The translations under genes were made by a program, and so were the position numbers. A stretch of 64,000 nucleotides of DNA from a virus, in the IMG/VR virus record IMGVR_UViG_3300047388_000163, positions 1 to 64,000 of that record; one strand, written 5' to 3'. The notes under the pieces were generated by a model. The model had not been told where the DNA came from. It saw only the letters and a list, made by a program, of their open reading frames with translations, and searched no databases. Each line of letters opens with the position of its first letter. Position 1 is the stretch's first letter. Shown in pieces: positions 51,450 through 59,063 of this stretch.

Positions 51450-51875
51450 TCATTTCAGGACTAAGATTGTTAAGCCACTTCGCTTGCCGAGCGTGACATT
51501 CTGTAAGGATGACATGTCTGGGAATTCGACGGCTTCGCAACGTTCAATGAACGCCTCGTGCTCATCTTCATCCTCTGGAAGGCCTCCACGTGGAATGTAA
51601 CGATCTGGCCTGCCGGAGGCCTCCCACACCTTCCCATCGAAGAACCAATAGGAGCAATCTGTAATGCTGCTATCATTCCATGGCCAAGGCCAACCCTGTG
51701 CTGGCAATGTTGCATCGTCTCGTAATGCGAGAAATTTACTGACAGCAGTGCGATATTCCTGTTCTGTTTTTGCAGCCTCTATTTCTTCGGAAATCTCGTA
51801 TCCATCCCATGCGATGGATCCAAGCCATTCAGCGCTCTTGTTCTTGCCGATATAAAAATCTGCACGCGTTCCCAT
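51450..51875 (-). CDS. Conserved phage hypothetical (MGTRADFYIG)
   Basis: 141 residues beginning MGTRADFYIGKNKSAEWLGS and continuing with a Trp/Asp-rich middle (GWPWPWNDSSITDCSYWFF) and DRYIPRGG. Proteins with this start occur in many unrelated phages as unknowns. GGAG lies 9 nt before ATG. Function unknown. Confidence 0.65.
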   Translation of the reverse strand: MGTRADFYIGKNKSAEWLGSIAWDGYEISEEIEAAKTEQEYRTAVSKFLALRDDATLPAQGWPWPWNDSSITDCSYWFFDGKVWEASGRPDRYIPRGGLPEDEDEHEAFIERCEAVEFPDMSSLQNVTLGKRSGLTILVLK

Positions 51876-51918
51876 TATTTATCTCCGTTTGTTTTGATTA
51901 TGTCTCAATCTTCATGGC

Positions 51919-52500
51919 TCAGCACGAACAGGAGAAGATGCCAGGATTGTGCTCTTTTCCAGATTCGCCTTTCCATGTATTTGGCTTCTTGCCGGTGATA
52001 TTCTGGAAATGAATCCAGAACTCATCCGGTGTTCTTTGGCCTTCCCATTTGCCGCCTTCGCACAGATATTCGCCCCAAGTGCTCTTTGAACCTTCGCAAT
52101 GGGTTGAGGCCACATGCATCATTTCGTGGTAGTCTGCGCCGACATCAGAGGCAAAATCACGAAGCCACTTTTCAGAAGATGATCCGACGCCAAGGCCTTC
52201 CTTGGAAACTGCAGGATGTGACCAGACGTGGCGCAATCCGGTGATCGTGTTTGGGTAAAGCAGCATGAAGAAGCGCTGGCCTACCGTGACATCCTCCGTA
52301 AGGAATGGATCAACGATGCCGATCAGCTTGTAGGGCTCAGGAGGCGATGCAGTGACCCGCCAACCGCCTTCCTCAAAGCCAATATGCTGGCCCGGCTTCA
52401 ATGTTTCGCCTGCGGTAACTGGCATCGTGGCCACATGGATGGCATCTGGCTCGCCAGAGCCATCAATCAACTTGCCAATCAAGAATTGCGAATCAGACAT
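51919..52500 (-). CDS. Conserved phage hypothetical with His/Cys-rich core
   Basis: 193 residues. N-terminal part DAIHVATMPVTAGETLKPGQHIG is beta-rich. Then FFMLLYPNTITGLRHVWSHPAV and a helix with DYHEMMHVASTHC, which looks metal-binding, and a C-terminal CSC. This layout is known in phage proteins of unknown function encoded near recombination genes. ATG 52500 has AGGAGAAA upstream. Confidence 0.65.
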   Translation of the reverse strand: MSDSQFLIGKLIDGSGEPDAIHVATMPVTAGETLKPGQHIGFEEGGWRVTASPPEPYKLIGIVDPFLTEDVTVGQRFFMLLYPNTITGLRHVWSHPAVSKEGLGVGSSSEKWLRDFASDVGADYHEMMHVASTHCEGSKSTWGEYLCEGGKWEGQRTPDEFWIHFQNITGKKPNTWKGESGKEHNPGIFSCSC

Positions 52501-52512
52501 GTGTTTCTCCTG

Positions 52513-53382
52513 TTATGGTTCAAGTTCCGTCTCGCGTGTCTTCCGGGCCGATAGCAATGCATCGCGATCCAACGGCATGAGATCCGACCAGAATGCATCA
52601 AATGATTCGAACAGCGCATCCATTTCATCGTCGGCATCGGTTTCGGCGATTTTGCCTAGAGCCCATGTCATCCATTCAGCACAGTTATCGATGCTCGGAA
52701 TTGGATCTTTTGTCCGATAGATCCGATTTTCAATAGGGTTGCCGGTGCTGATCGGGTCTTCCTTTTTCGGCTCACTGGGCTTGTGCTCAATGGCTTCCGT
52801 TGGGCTTGGAACGCGCTGGCGCGGCGGTGTGATATCGGTTGCCTCGGCGATGATGCGGCCCTCATCTTCGTCATAGATCCCAGCAAATCCGAAGGCATAT
52901 CGCGCCGCTTGGATCATGGACTTGTGGCGCAGCATCCGGTGTTTCATCTTCCATGGCTCGGTGGCCCGTTTGCATTCCTCGTAATATTCCGTGACACATA
53001 CTGGATGCGATCGATCTTTCCGGTACATGGTACAAGTGCACGAGATCAACTCGCCGTCTGGCGCATGCTCCATCTCAAATTCAAAACCATCGCATTGCGG
53101 GTTTGAATTGACGAGATTGACCCAGCCATCGATAGACACGATGGGGACGATACCGCCGCCTTTGGCGGGAAACGCATAGATTTCCTTCGTCAGCGGGTTG
53201 AGATCGTATTCCTTGGCGACGATCAGGAAGGCTGCGAATTGTTCTGCTGTAGCCGTTGCTAGCCCGCAGGTAGCCCGAACGGTCTTGCTGAACTCATCAG
53301 CCTTGAGCGAATACTTATCCGCCATATAGTCCAGCAGCATGAGCTTCTGGCTCGGCTCTTTCCGTATGGAAACTTGGTTCAT
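52513..53382 (-). CDS. recT: RecT-family single-strand annealing protein
   Basis: 289 residues from ATG 53382 (TGATG). Typical RecT/Bet region: FSKTVRATCGLATATAEQFAAFL, YDLNPLTKEIYAFPAKGGGIVPIVSIDGW, then CTCTMYRKDRSHPV, WKMKHRMLRHKSMIQAARYAFGFAGI. It promotes annealing of complementary strands in phage recombination and replication. The C-terminal about 90 residues are a poorly conserved acidic tail. No partner exonuclease of RecE/Exo type is obvious nearby; the adjacent coiled-coil gene may serve. Confidence 0.9.
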   Translation of the reverse strand: MNQVSIRKEPSQKLMLLDYMADKYSLKADEFSKTVRATCGLATATAEQFAAFLIVAKEYDLNPLTKEIYAFPAKGGGIVPIVSIDGWVNLVNSNPQCDGFEFEMEHAPDGELISCTCTMYRKDRSHPVCVTEYYEECKRATEPWKMKHRMLRHKSMIQAARYAFGFAGIYDEDEGRIIAEATDITPPRQRVPSPTEAIEHKPSEPKKEDPISTGNPIENRIYRTKDPIPSIDNCAEWMTWALGKIAETDADDEMDALFESFDAFWSDLMPLDRDALLSARKTRETELEP

Positions 53383-54440
53383 CAGATTAAGCCTTCCCTT
53401 TTGGTAACACCTGGCACATTCTCTCCAGCTCGGACAGCATCGGTGCACAACTTCTCAAGCCGGGACATAAGATCGGGGTCGGATTGAAAGCGTCGAAACG
53501 CCGCAACCGGATCGTTGATGATGGCGAACTTTTTAACCTGTTCCTTGACAGTGCGTGTCCCATAGGTCGGGACAATCGGCGCCGCCGCTACCGGCATAGC
53601 CACTTCCTCAACCTCAGGCATTGGCTCCGGTTCGCCCCGCGTAATCGCCCGATCGGCTGCACGAACATTGGCCTCGTCAATCTCGCGATGCTTGCGTTCG
53701 GCTTCTGCCTGTTCTGCGGCGATCCGTTTGCGTTCTGATTCGCGGAACGACAGTATCGCCGTGTTGAGCTCCTTTTCCTTCGCCGTGGCGCGGGCAATGA
53801 TCGGTGACCATTTCTTCTGTTCAGCCGTATATTTGCGGAACATTGGCTCATAAAGGCTCTTGCCAACTTTGTCGGCGGCCAAGCGGAGTTCAGCAATCCG
53901 GTTCTTGCTGCCGAGCGCTACAGCAGCGTCTGCATCGCTCTTGACGGCAACAGGAGCGGCACCGATCGCAGCATCAATCGCGGTAGCATGCGCCTTGTCC
54001 GGTTCAATTTCCTCAGGCGCATTGTCGGACTTGGCGACATCGCGATTCGCAGCGGGGATTACAGCAACTTCATCCGCCGCATCGCTCCAATTCATGCCTT
54101 CTTCGGCAACCTGCCTATACTCGCTTTCGCTGATCGGATGGCCAGCAACGTAGCTCCACAATTCGTTCAGTTCATCGCCCGTTGCATCATAGATCGTGTT
54201 ACCTGACGCAATATGCATTTTGCTGGTGACACGCGCGGTCATCACGCCGTCTTGCATGTAAATGGCCACGGCAGACCAGCCAATGCGCTTGTTGTTGCCC
54301 TTGTCGTTGCGCTCTTTGATGGGCTTTCGATAAAAACCCAACTGCGGATCATCAACGAACATTTTTGGCTTCTCGCCAGCCAATGAACGCTTCCAGAAAT
54401 CATAGCTCGGCTCAGAGGGCTTTTCGGCGGTTTTGGTCAT
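53382..54440 (-). CDS. RecT-associated coiled-coil protein
   Basis: 352 residues from ATG 54440. N-terminal domain with VAIYMQDGVMTARVTSKM and HPISESEYRQVAEEGMNW, then an acidic linker, a coiled coil (KEKELNTAILSFRESERKRIAAEQAEAERK), and a C-terminal DPVAAFRRF helical end. This combination accompanies recT in many phages. It may help load or stabilise annealing protein; function not established. Confidence 0.65.
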   Translation of the reverse strand: MTKTAEKPSEPSYDFWKRSLAGEKPKMFVDDPQLGFYRKPIKERNDKGNNKRIGWSAVAIYMQDGVMTARVTSKMHIASGNTIYDATGDELNELWSYVAGHPISESEYRQVAEEGMNWSDAADEVAVIPAANRDVAKSDNAPEEIEPDKAHATAIDAAIGAAPVAVKSDADAAVALGSKNRIAELRLAADKVGKSLYEPMFRKYTAEQKKWSPIIARATAKEKELNTAILSFRESERKRIAAEQAEAERKHREIDEANVRAADRAITRGEPEPMPEVEEVAMPVAAAPIVPTYGTRTVKEQVKKFAIINDPVAAFRRFQSDPDLMSRLEKLCTDAVRAGENVPGVTKREGLI

Positions 54441-54616
54441 CAGATGAATCCTTTGTCTTGGGCAAGCCATTCTGGCATTGTGAAGGTGCCATCGGAGTTT
54501 TTCTCCACCATGGATTTTGGCACCCATTCAGTCGTTTTGCCGTCGTAAATGCGGAATGCTTTATCGGTCTCACCGCGCAATTCGCCTGCGATATCGATTA
54601 ATTCTCGCTTGCTCAT
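54440..54616 (-). CDS. Small conserved phage protein
   Basis: 58 residues from ATG 54616, ending TGATG with the next gene. Sequence KAFRIYDGKTTEWVPKSMVE and MPEWLAQDKGFI matches a short phage protein type with a Trp-Pro-Lys-Ser motif, often encoded near replication or recombination genes. Unknown function. Confidence 0.65.
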   Translation of the reverse strand: MSKRELIDIAGELRGETDKAFRIYDGKTTEWVPKSMVEKNSDGTFTMPEWLAQDKGFI

Positions 54617-54798
54617 GCGTCATCCTCTCTCACTTCACCGTCGCGCTCACAGATGCGGAATCCTTCGCGCAATTCCTCAACCGCATTGCCGAGATATTTC
54701 CCAGTAACACCATGACCATTGGCATAGGCTTGGCCATCGTAATGGCTGATAACCACAGCAGAACCTGCCGGAATATGCTCGCCAGCGACATACAGCAT
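54613..54798 (-). CDS. Small conserved phage protein
   Basis: 61 residues. Starts MLYVAGEHIPAGSAVVIS, a short beta-barrel-like pattern typical of phage head-decoration-like or DUF2190-like fragments, ending in a charged helix. Overlaps both neighbours. Confidence 0.55.
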   Translation of the reverse strand: MLYVAGEHIPAGSAVVISHYDGQAYANGHGVTGKYLGNAVEELREGFRICERDGEVREDDA

Positions 54799-55061
54799 CA
54801 GACATGCTCCAACGCTTCCCGGTAAACCGCCAGCGCCTTGGTGAGGCCATCGGCTTCCGTCTGATCAGCATTGAAAGCCGTGGCGAGATAGGTCTTTGAC
54901 CCGAGGCCGCTCAATGCAATGGATGCTGCCTTTGTTCGGATGCAGTCGCCTCGGATGCGATGCACTGACGCCAAGAATTCCTGTTCGTGCTTTACGATAT
55001 CGCGCGGTTCATCGTAGAGCGCTTGGGCGATAATGATTGCGGGGTGCGTGGTGGTGGTCAT
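54798..55061 (-). CDS. Hypothetical helical protein
   Basis: 87 residues, Ala/Thr/Asp-rich helices (IIIAQALYDEPRDIVKHEQEF). Conserved-looking ALSGLGSKTYLATAFNADQ. Coupled to both neighbours. Function unknown. Confidence 0.55.
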   Translation of the reverse strand: MTTTTHPAIIIAQALYDEPRDIVKHEQEFLASVHRIRGDCIRTKAASIALSGLGSKTYLATAFNADQTEADGLTKALAVYREALEHV

Positions 55062-55312
55062 GCTGATTTCTCCAGCGTATGGAACACGCGTGTTTCTGGA
55101 ATATCGGCAATCTCGCGGGTGCGCGACTTAGCCGAATATTTGCTATCGAACTTGGTGGCCGCGTTCGGATCGCCGATCCACGCAACAATTGTGTGGCCCT
55201 CGCTATCCACGCCGAACGTTGCAAATCGGTTGGCATTCGGTGCCCATTGAATGACGACCTGAGGATGCGATGGAAGCTTGGGCTTGCGGTGTTTTCCGCC
55301 GATGGTGGTCAT
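55058..55312 (-). CDS. First gene of the P2 operon
   Basis: 84 residues from ATG 55312 (GGGGAGAACG upstream). Basic start (GGKHRKPKLPSHPQVVIQW) then an alpha/beta segment (TFGVDSEGHTIVAWIGD) and a helical end. Lies about 36 nt after the predicted start of promoter P2. Confidence 0.6.
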   Translation of the reverse strand: MTTIGGKHRKPKLPSHPQVVIQWAPNANRFATFGVDSEGHTIVAWIGDPNAATKFDSKYSAKSRTREIADIPETRVFHTLEKSA

Positions 55313-55354
55313 TTCGTTCTCCCCTAGTATGAGCCCCAATGGCTCCGTGGGACC

Positions 55355-55404
55355 TATCAACCACGGATCAGGGATCAAGTCAACTGGTGGTTTACGAATT
55401 AATC
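55355..55404 (-). promoter_or_regulatory. Promoter P2 with TTCGTAAAC box
   Basis: Minus strand: box GATTAATTCGTAAACC (55404-55389), then TTGACT (55383-55378), 17 nt, TTGATA (55360-55355). The box is identical to that of P1 for 16 bases. It drives the recT/gcrA polycistron from 55312 to 48896. Confidence 0.7.
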
Positions 55405-56153
55405 GGGAATTGTCTGACCATCAGATCGGGCGGAATCTGCTTTTTGCCGGCAGTTTGCTTGAAAAAGAAGGGAATACCAAGCCGCGCGCACTGATCTCGC
55501 AGGTCTCTAGCCCATTGCAAGGGCATATCGCGATAACCGTGACCGCTCTCCCCGCCGCAGATAATCCATGACGGATAAAGCCCAGTAACCTTGAGGGGAC
55601 CAATTGCCGGTTCGTAGCTGATGAAATGCACGACAGCCGGAACCCGTTGCAGATGCTTCATGCGACGATCGTAGTTCGGTTGATCCTCTGCTGTTGTTCC
55701 CATCCAAATATTGCGAGGTAAACCGCTATCCCATTTTGGCGGGATCATCTCAAGAATATTTTCAGGTCGCTTAGTTAACAGAAGCCAATCGAGTTCTGGG
55801 GTATCCTCAATGAGGCCCCATAGATCCGATCGTGCACCTTCAGGCGCTTGATTATCAAATACATCTGCCAAAGATGCACAAAATACGCGAGGTCGTGAAG
55901 GTCGCATTGTCAGCATTCCAATATCGAAATCCTCCAACGCTTCCCGAGCCTTCTTCGCCCATCGGAGCGGAAGTTTCCAATTAGCCACCGATGTTCGGAT
56001 ACGCTGACCGTGAGGCCCCCATTGGACGCGATGATATCGCGTGTCCATTAAAGTTTCCGCATAGCAGTTATCGCAGCCAGCGCTAACTTTCTGGCAGCCG
56101 ATCCAGGGATTGAAAGTCGAATCTGTCCAGCTTATTTCTGTTTTTTCGGCCAT
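55392..56153 (-). CDS. DUF5131 (phage Gp37/Gp68 family) radical-SAM-like protein
   Basis: 253 residues. N-terminus TEISWTDSTFNPWIGCQKVS followed by AGCDNCYAE: the C-x6-C-x2-C cluster of this family, compatible with an iron-sulfur cluster. Then VANWKLPLRWAKKAR, PRVFCASLADVFD, LDWLLLTKRPEN, WMGTTAEDQ and VHFISYEPAIGPL, typical of Gp37/Gp68. The reaction is unknown in the family; a radical-SAM-type chemistry is suggested by the cluster. The C-terminus PINS is encoded by the P2 box. Start has AAAGGAAA. Confidence 0.85.
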   Translation of the reverse strand: MAEKTEISWTDSTFNPWIGCQKVSAGCDNCYAETLMDTRYHRVQWGPHGQRIRTSVANWKLPLRWAKKAREALEDFDIGMLTMRPSRPRVFCASLADVFDNQAPEGARSDLWGLIEDTPELDWLLLTKRPENILEMIPPKWDSGLPRNIWMGTTAEDQPNYDRRMKHLQRVPAVVHFISYEPAIGPLKVTGLYPSWIICGGESGHGYRDMPLQWARDLRDQCARLGIPFFFKQTAGKKQIPPDLMVRQFPINS

Positions 56154-56557
56154 GGATTTTTCCTTTGCGGTATCTTGGCTTTGCGCTTTGGCTTGCGGGC
56201 CAACGCCTGCTTTCGTTCTTTGCGATCACATGTCAGATCAGCATGCCTAGCGTATTCCTCGAAATACATTAGCGACAGGATGAATGGATCAATACCGTGG
56301 GCGTGCCACCATCCCAGTTCATCTCCGTAATCGTGCTGGGCCATATGGTGATCATGTCGGAGCGGCAATGCCCAACAGTCGCTCGGCTTTTCAGCCATTC
56401 CTGTGTAAGATTTGCCATGCACGACTGAGCCAGAACGGATATGGGCGGCATCCGAGGGTGCCGGAGATCCGCATCCACAGCAACATGGCTGCCGACGAAG
56501 CCAAGCCAGGTAACTTGGACATCGCACGCGCGGCTGCCTTTGGCGAAGCTCGGTCAT
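56132..56557 (-). CDS. HNH-type nuclease-like protein (Ref/DUF968-like)
   Basis: 141 residues from ATG 56557 (GAGGAGCCGAG). RQPCCCGCGSPAPSDAAHIRSGSVV, then KPSDCWALPLRHDHHMAQHDYGDELGWWHAHGID, the layout of phage Ref/DUF968 recombination endonucleases: Cys pair, AHIR, and HHxxxH. It probably needs divalent metal and acts with RecT. Basic C-terminus. Overlaps the next gene by 22 nt. Confidence 0.75.
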   Translation of the reverse strand: MTELRQRQPRVRCPSYLAWLRRQPCCCGCGSPAPSDAAHIRSGSVVHGKSYTGMAEKPSDCWALPLRHDHHMAQHDYGDELGWWHAHGIDPFILSLMYFEEYARHADLTCDRKERKQALARKPKRKAKIPQRKNPWPKKQK

Positions 56558-56567
56558 CTCGGCTCCT

Positions 56568-56792
56568 CTAGAATGGGATCTGATCGATATATTTCTCGGC
56601 AACGGCCATTGCTGATCCCATTTGCGAGATCGCCTCGCGCAATTGGTCGGATATCTTCCCGTGAGTTGCCAATCTCACCTTGCCAGCCGCCTTGTATAGA
56701 TCGGAGAGCGGCCCTTCCGCTTCTATCGCTTCCTTCTGTAGCTTCTGGCGCCATTCTGTTTCGCGAGCGAGTGCCGTATCACGATACTGCAA
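56568..56792 (-). CDS. Coiled-coil protein with uncertain start
   Basis: An open frame ends TAG at 56568. Helical sequence LARETEWRQKLQKEAIEAEG, then LREAISQMGSAMAVAEKYI. No ATG except one far upstream within the 56800 gene; TTG 56792 or TTG 56840 are the realistic starts (74 or 90 residues). The frame overlaps the apparently truncated gene upstream, so the two may derive from one disrupted gene. Confidence 0.45.
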   Translation of the reverse strand: MQYRDTALARETEWRQKLQKEAIEAEGPLSDLYKAAGKVRLATHGKISDQLREAISQMGSAMAVAEKYIDQIPF

Positions 56793-56799
56793 ACTCTGC

Positions 56800-57024
56800 T
56801 TAGCCGTTGCCAGATCCTTGGTGGCTTGCTCTAGCGCCAACTTGAATGGTCGCGTCGCCGCCGGAGACCTGAGAAAGATTGCTCTCTTTCTCAATCCAGC
56901 CACCGAGATCTCCAGCGGCCACGCCGATTGCAGCAATTGCAACCAACGCGCGGATGCGATGCAATTTGATGCCGAATTCGATCTTGGTTTCTGCGGTTAG
57001 TTCGTATTTCTTGGTTTCGGCCAT
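56800..57024 (-). CDS. Truncated Gly-Asp repeat phage protein (YELT family)
   Basis: 74 residues from ATG 57024 (AGGAGAT). Starts KKYELTAETKIEFGIKLHRI and contains AGDLGGWIEKESNLSQVSG, the head of a phage protein family that normally continues with many GDARVxGNA-type beta-helix repeats. Here only QVSGGDATIQVG follows before TAA. Repeats appear lost by deletion or frameshift. Confidence 0.6.
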   Translation of the reverse strand: MAETKKYELTAETKIEFGIKLHRIRALVAIAAIGVAAGDLGGWIEKESNLSQVSGGDATIQVGARASHQGSGNG

Positions 57025-57060
57025 TCTGATCTCCTGCTGTGGTGAGCCACTTTGGGCTGG

Positions 57061-57231
57061 TTAACGTTTGATTAGTCGTCCGTCAGCATCGGTGATTCGC
57101 CAACTATCAATCGTTCGAACCAGTTCTTGAATGCGATCGTCCGTAAGATCGTCAATCCAAGTATTGCGAATGATCTCGATGAGAGGCCAGAGGCGATCAC
57201 CTTCTTGGATTGTGTATTGATCCCGATTCAT
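57061..57231 (-). CDS. Small hypothetical protein
   Basis: 56 residues from ATG 57231 (GGGAGTG). Helical, acidic then basic (EGDRLWPLIEIIRNTW, TDDRIQELVRTIDSWRI). Unknown function. Confidence 0.55.
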   Translation of the reverse strand: MNRDQYTIQEGDRLWPLIEIIRNTWIDDLTDDRIQELVRTIDSWRITDADGRLIKR

Positions 57232-57243
57232 TGGGCACTCCCG

Positions 57244-57573
57244 TCAAATGCTGTAAAGTGGGGTTCTGAGAACAAGGCGGAAATGCGAGGCATTGAAGCC
57301 ATGACGATCAATGCACTTTGGCCCCTTGTGCGCGATAATACCGCGCTCGCGAAGAGTGGCGGCATCATAGCGCCATTTCTTGCCGTAGTAGTTCATGCTG
57401 GTTGCAGCTTTGGCCAAGCAATCGGAACCGAACACGCCACCGAAACCAGCGAGTTTCACGCCAATCTTGAGCGGGCGGCCACAGTGCGAGCATTCACATT
57501 CCTGCTCGCAACCGATGATTTCCACTGGTTCTGCGGCGAAGAATGCGATCTGTTTCGATTCGGTCTTGGCCAT
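57244..57573 (-). CDS. Zinc-binding protein, first gene of the P4 operon
   Basis: 109 residues from ATG 57573, chosen over ATG 57579 because CAGGGAG is 8 nt before it. CECSHCGRPLKIGVKL then GSDCLAK and a His/Cys-rich C-terminal part (KCIDRHGF) suggest a zinc ribbon. Alternating basic/aromatic segments (SMNYYGKKWRYDAATLRERG). Function unknown. Confidence 0.6.
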   Translation of the reverse strand: MAKTESKQIAFFAAEPVEIIGCEQECECSHCGRPLKIGVKLAGFGGVFGSDCLAKAATSMNYYGKKWRYDAATLRERGIIAHKGPKCIDRHGFNASHFRLVLRTPLYSI

Positions 57574-57599
57574 TTGCATTGCTCCCTGATGATGACCCT

Positions 57600-57644
57600 T
57601 CTGTAAACCCCATGTATGCACTTGTCAACTGATAGTTTGCGTGA
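57600..57644 (-). promoter_or_regulatory. Promoter P4 with diverged TTCGTAAAC box
   Basis: Minus strand: box-like CACGCAAACTATCAG (57643-57629), then TTGACA (57628-57623), 17 nt, TACAGA (57605-57600). Aligned to P2 it matches at 16 of 23 positions across box and -35. On the plus strand TTGTCA (57622-57627) with TAAAGA (57645-57650), 17-nt spacing, could be the divergent promoter of the HTH gene. Confidence 0.6.
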
Positions 57645-57657
57645 TAAAGACCGATTT

Positions 57658-57885
57658 ATGAGCAAACCATCCAAAAAACCCGATTACGTCATTCCCCGAA
57701 CCAATGCTGAGGGCCTGGCTCTCGTCTGGACCAAGATTCGCAAGGCCGAATTAGCCCGACAGCTTGGCGTTTCGCGAATGTCGCCATCAAAGTGGAAGAA
57801 ATCTGTTCCGGTGGAAAGGGTTAATGATGTAGCTCGGATCATCGAAATTCCACGAGAGCATATTCTTCCAGAAATTTTCGGGTAA
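57658..57885 (+). CDS. Cro/CI-like HTH regulator
   Basis: 75 residues from ATG 57658. HTH: LALVWTKIRKAELARQLGVSRMSPSKWKKSVP, then VNDVARIIEIPREHILPEIFG, typical of small Cro-like XRE proteins that dimerise through the last strand. Divergent from the P4 operon, the arrangement of a lambda-type switch. No good ribosome site, and the predicted start of transcription at about 57657 would make the mRNA leaderless. The best candidate for binding the TTCGTAAAC boxes. Confidence 0.75.
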   Translation: MSKPSKKPDYVIPRTNAEGLALVWTKIRKAELARQLGVSRMSPSKWKKSVPVERVNDVARIIEIPREHILPEIFG

Positions 57886-57912
57886 CCCACCGAATCACCA
57901 ACCTGAGGAGCC

Positions 57913-58755
57913 ATGATGGCCAGACCAAAGATGACGGACGATCAGAAGGCGGCAGCGAAGGCCGCGCGTGAGGCAGCGAAGGCCAATGCACCAGCAGCGG
58001 CGGATCGGGCTGAGGCAAGGGCGGCATCGAAAAAGCCGCCCACGGACGCTCCCAAGGCCACTGTGGCACCTCGTGGCGTCAATCCTGAGTTCGACCGTGA
58101 GGAGAAGGCGCTTTTTCTCCAGCATTTGCCCGAGATTGAAAGATTGCGTGGGCTGTTGGGCACTGCCAACTCAAATTTGCGCAATGCCTATAAGAAAGCC
58201 AAGGCCGAAGGCGCATTCACGAAGGCAGACTTTGATGTCGCGATAGCGGTAAAGACTGCGGAAAACGAGGCCAAGGAACGGGCCAAGATTGCGCGGGCGC
58301 TCAAGATCGCCAAGATGTGCGGTTCTTCGCTGGGAAACCAGTTGGATATGTTCCTGGAACCTGACCGGACGCCGCTATCCGATCGCGCATTTGAGGAAGG
58401 CGAATCGGACGCGATGCAGAACATTCCGGCGCGACCGCAGTATGATCCCTCCACCGAAGCTTATCGCCGGTATTTGGACGGTTTCCATTCCGTTTCCGAG
58501 CGCCGGATCAAGGAAGGCATGGGCACCCTGCATCCTGAGGTCGAAGCTGATGAAATCGAGAAGGTTAAGCATCAGGCCGAGATGGATGCGCTAAAGGCAC
58601 GCGATGCCAAGGCATTTGAGGGATACGACCAAGAGGCTGCAAATGGTGGCGCCATCCAGGAAGTTGCCGCAACTCCCTCCTCTGGCGTACCGATGACGCG
58701 AGCCCAGTTTAAGGCCCAGCAGGAAGCGGCGAAGGCTGCGAATACGAAACATTGA
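57913..58755 (+). CDS. Hypothetical protein, Ala/Lys-rich
   Basis: 280 residues (ATG 57913 or 57916; GAGGAG upstream). N-terminal about 55 residues basic and Ala-rich, then helices (LPEIERLRGLLGTANSNLRN, AENEAKERAKIARALKIAK), then PLSDRAFEEGESDAM and YRRYLDGFHSVSE. The last third is helical, ending MTRAQFKAQQEAA. Strong candidate for a DNA-associated factor of the replication module, but I do not recognise the family. Confidence 0.65.
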   Translation: MMARPKMTDDQKAAAKAAREAAKANAPAAADRAEARAASKKPPTDAPKATVAPRGVNPEFDREEKALFLQHLPEIERLRGLLGTANSNLRNAYKKAKAEGAFTKADFDVAIAVKTAENEAKERAKIARALKIAKMCGSSLGNQLDMFLEPDRTPLSDRAFEEGESDAMQNIPARPQYDPSTEAYRRYLDGFHSVSERRIKEGMGTLHPEVEADEIEKVKHQAEMDALKARDAKAFEGYDQEAANGGAIQEVAATPSSGVPMTRAQFKAQQEAAKAANTKH

Positions 58756-58763
58756 AAGGAATA

Positions 58764-58859
58764 ATGCTCCAAGGCACCTCGAATAGTGAGCAAGTCCGAT
58801 GGCAACAGAATGCCTTGTGTCCTGTCGGAACCATAGCCTCCGTGGATATGCCGCGGTGA
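58764..58859 (+). CDS. 31-residue small ORF
   Basis: ATG 58764 with AAGGA five bases upstream. Encodes MLQGTSNSEQVRWQQ to VDMPR. No hydrophobic segment or motif; could be a leader peptide or chance. Confidence 0.25.
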   Translation: MLQGTSNSEQVRWQQNALCPVGTIASVDMPR

Positions 58860-59063
58860 ACGCCGACCAACTAGGTTGGAGGAGTAACAGACGGATTATG
58901 TCGGAGGCGGTTGAAAGGCCGCACTGAAATCCGCCGATAGCGTGACAGCTCGGAGAGACGGCATTTGATATGAATTGCGCAAGGGTTCTCCTGCCCCCAA
59001 TGCGCGGTAGGGAATGGCCTCGGTGGTTTCCCCAGCACCGGGGCAATTTGCTGAGAGGATGTG
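58860..59063 (+). other. Non-coding stretch before rusA with hairpins
   Basis: No gene visible. A 9-bp hairpin with one G-U pair, GCCTCGGTG (59017-59025) with CACCGGGGC (59036-59044), stands 17-20 nt before the rusA start region, and CCAAC-TAG-GTTGG forms a shorter one near 58870. Could be a leader regulatory element or part of an RNA gene together with 58764-58859. Confidence 0.35.

Noticed and set aside
52783-53106. Plus-strand open frames opposite recT and other minus genes
   Set aside because: Shadow frames with atypical residues and no ribosome sites; the minus-strand genes have domain support and coupled starts.
58860-59000. Group I or II intron core upstream of rusA
   Set aside because: Some purine-rich stretches resemble core motifs, but no pairing of the conserved elements could be built.
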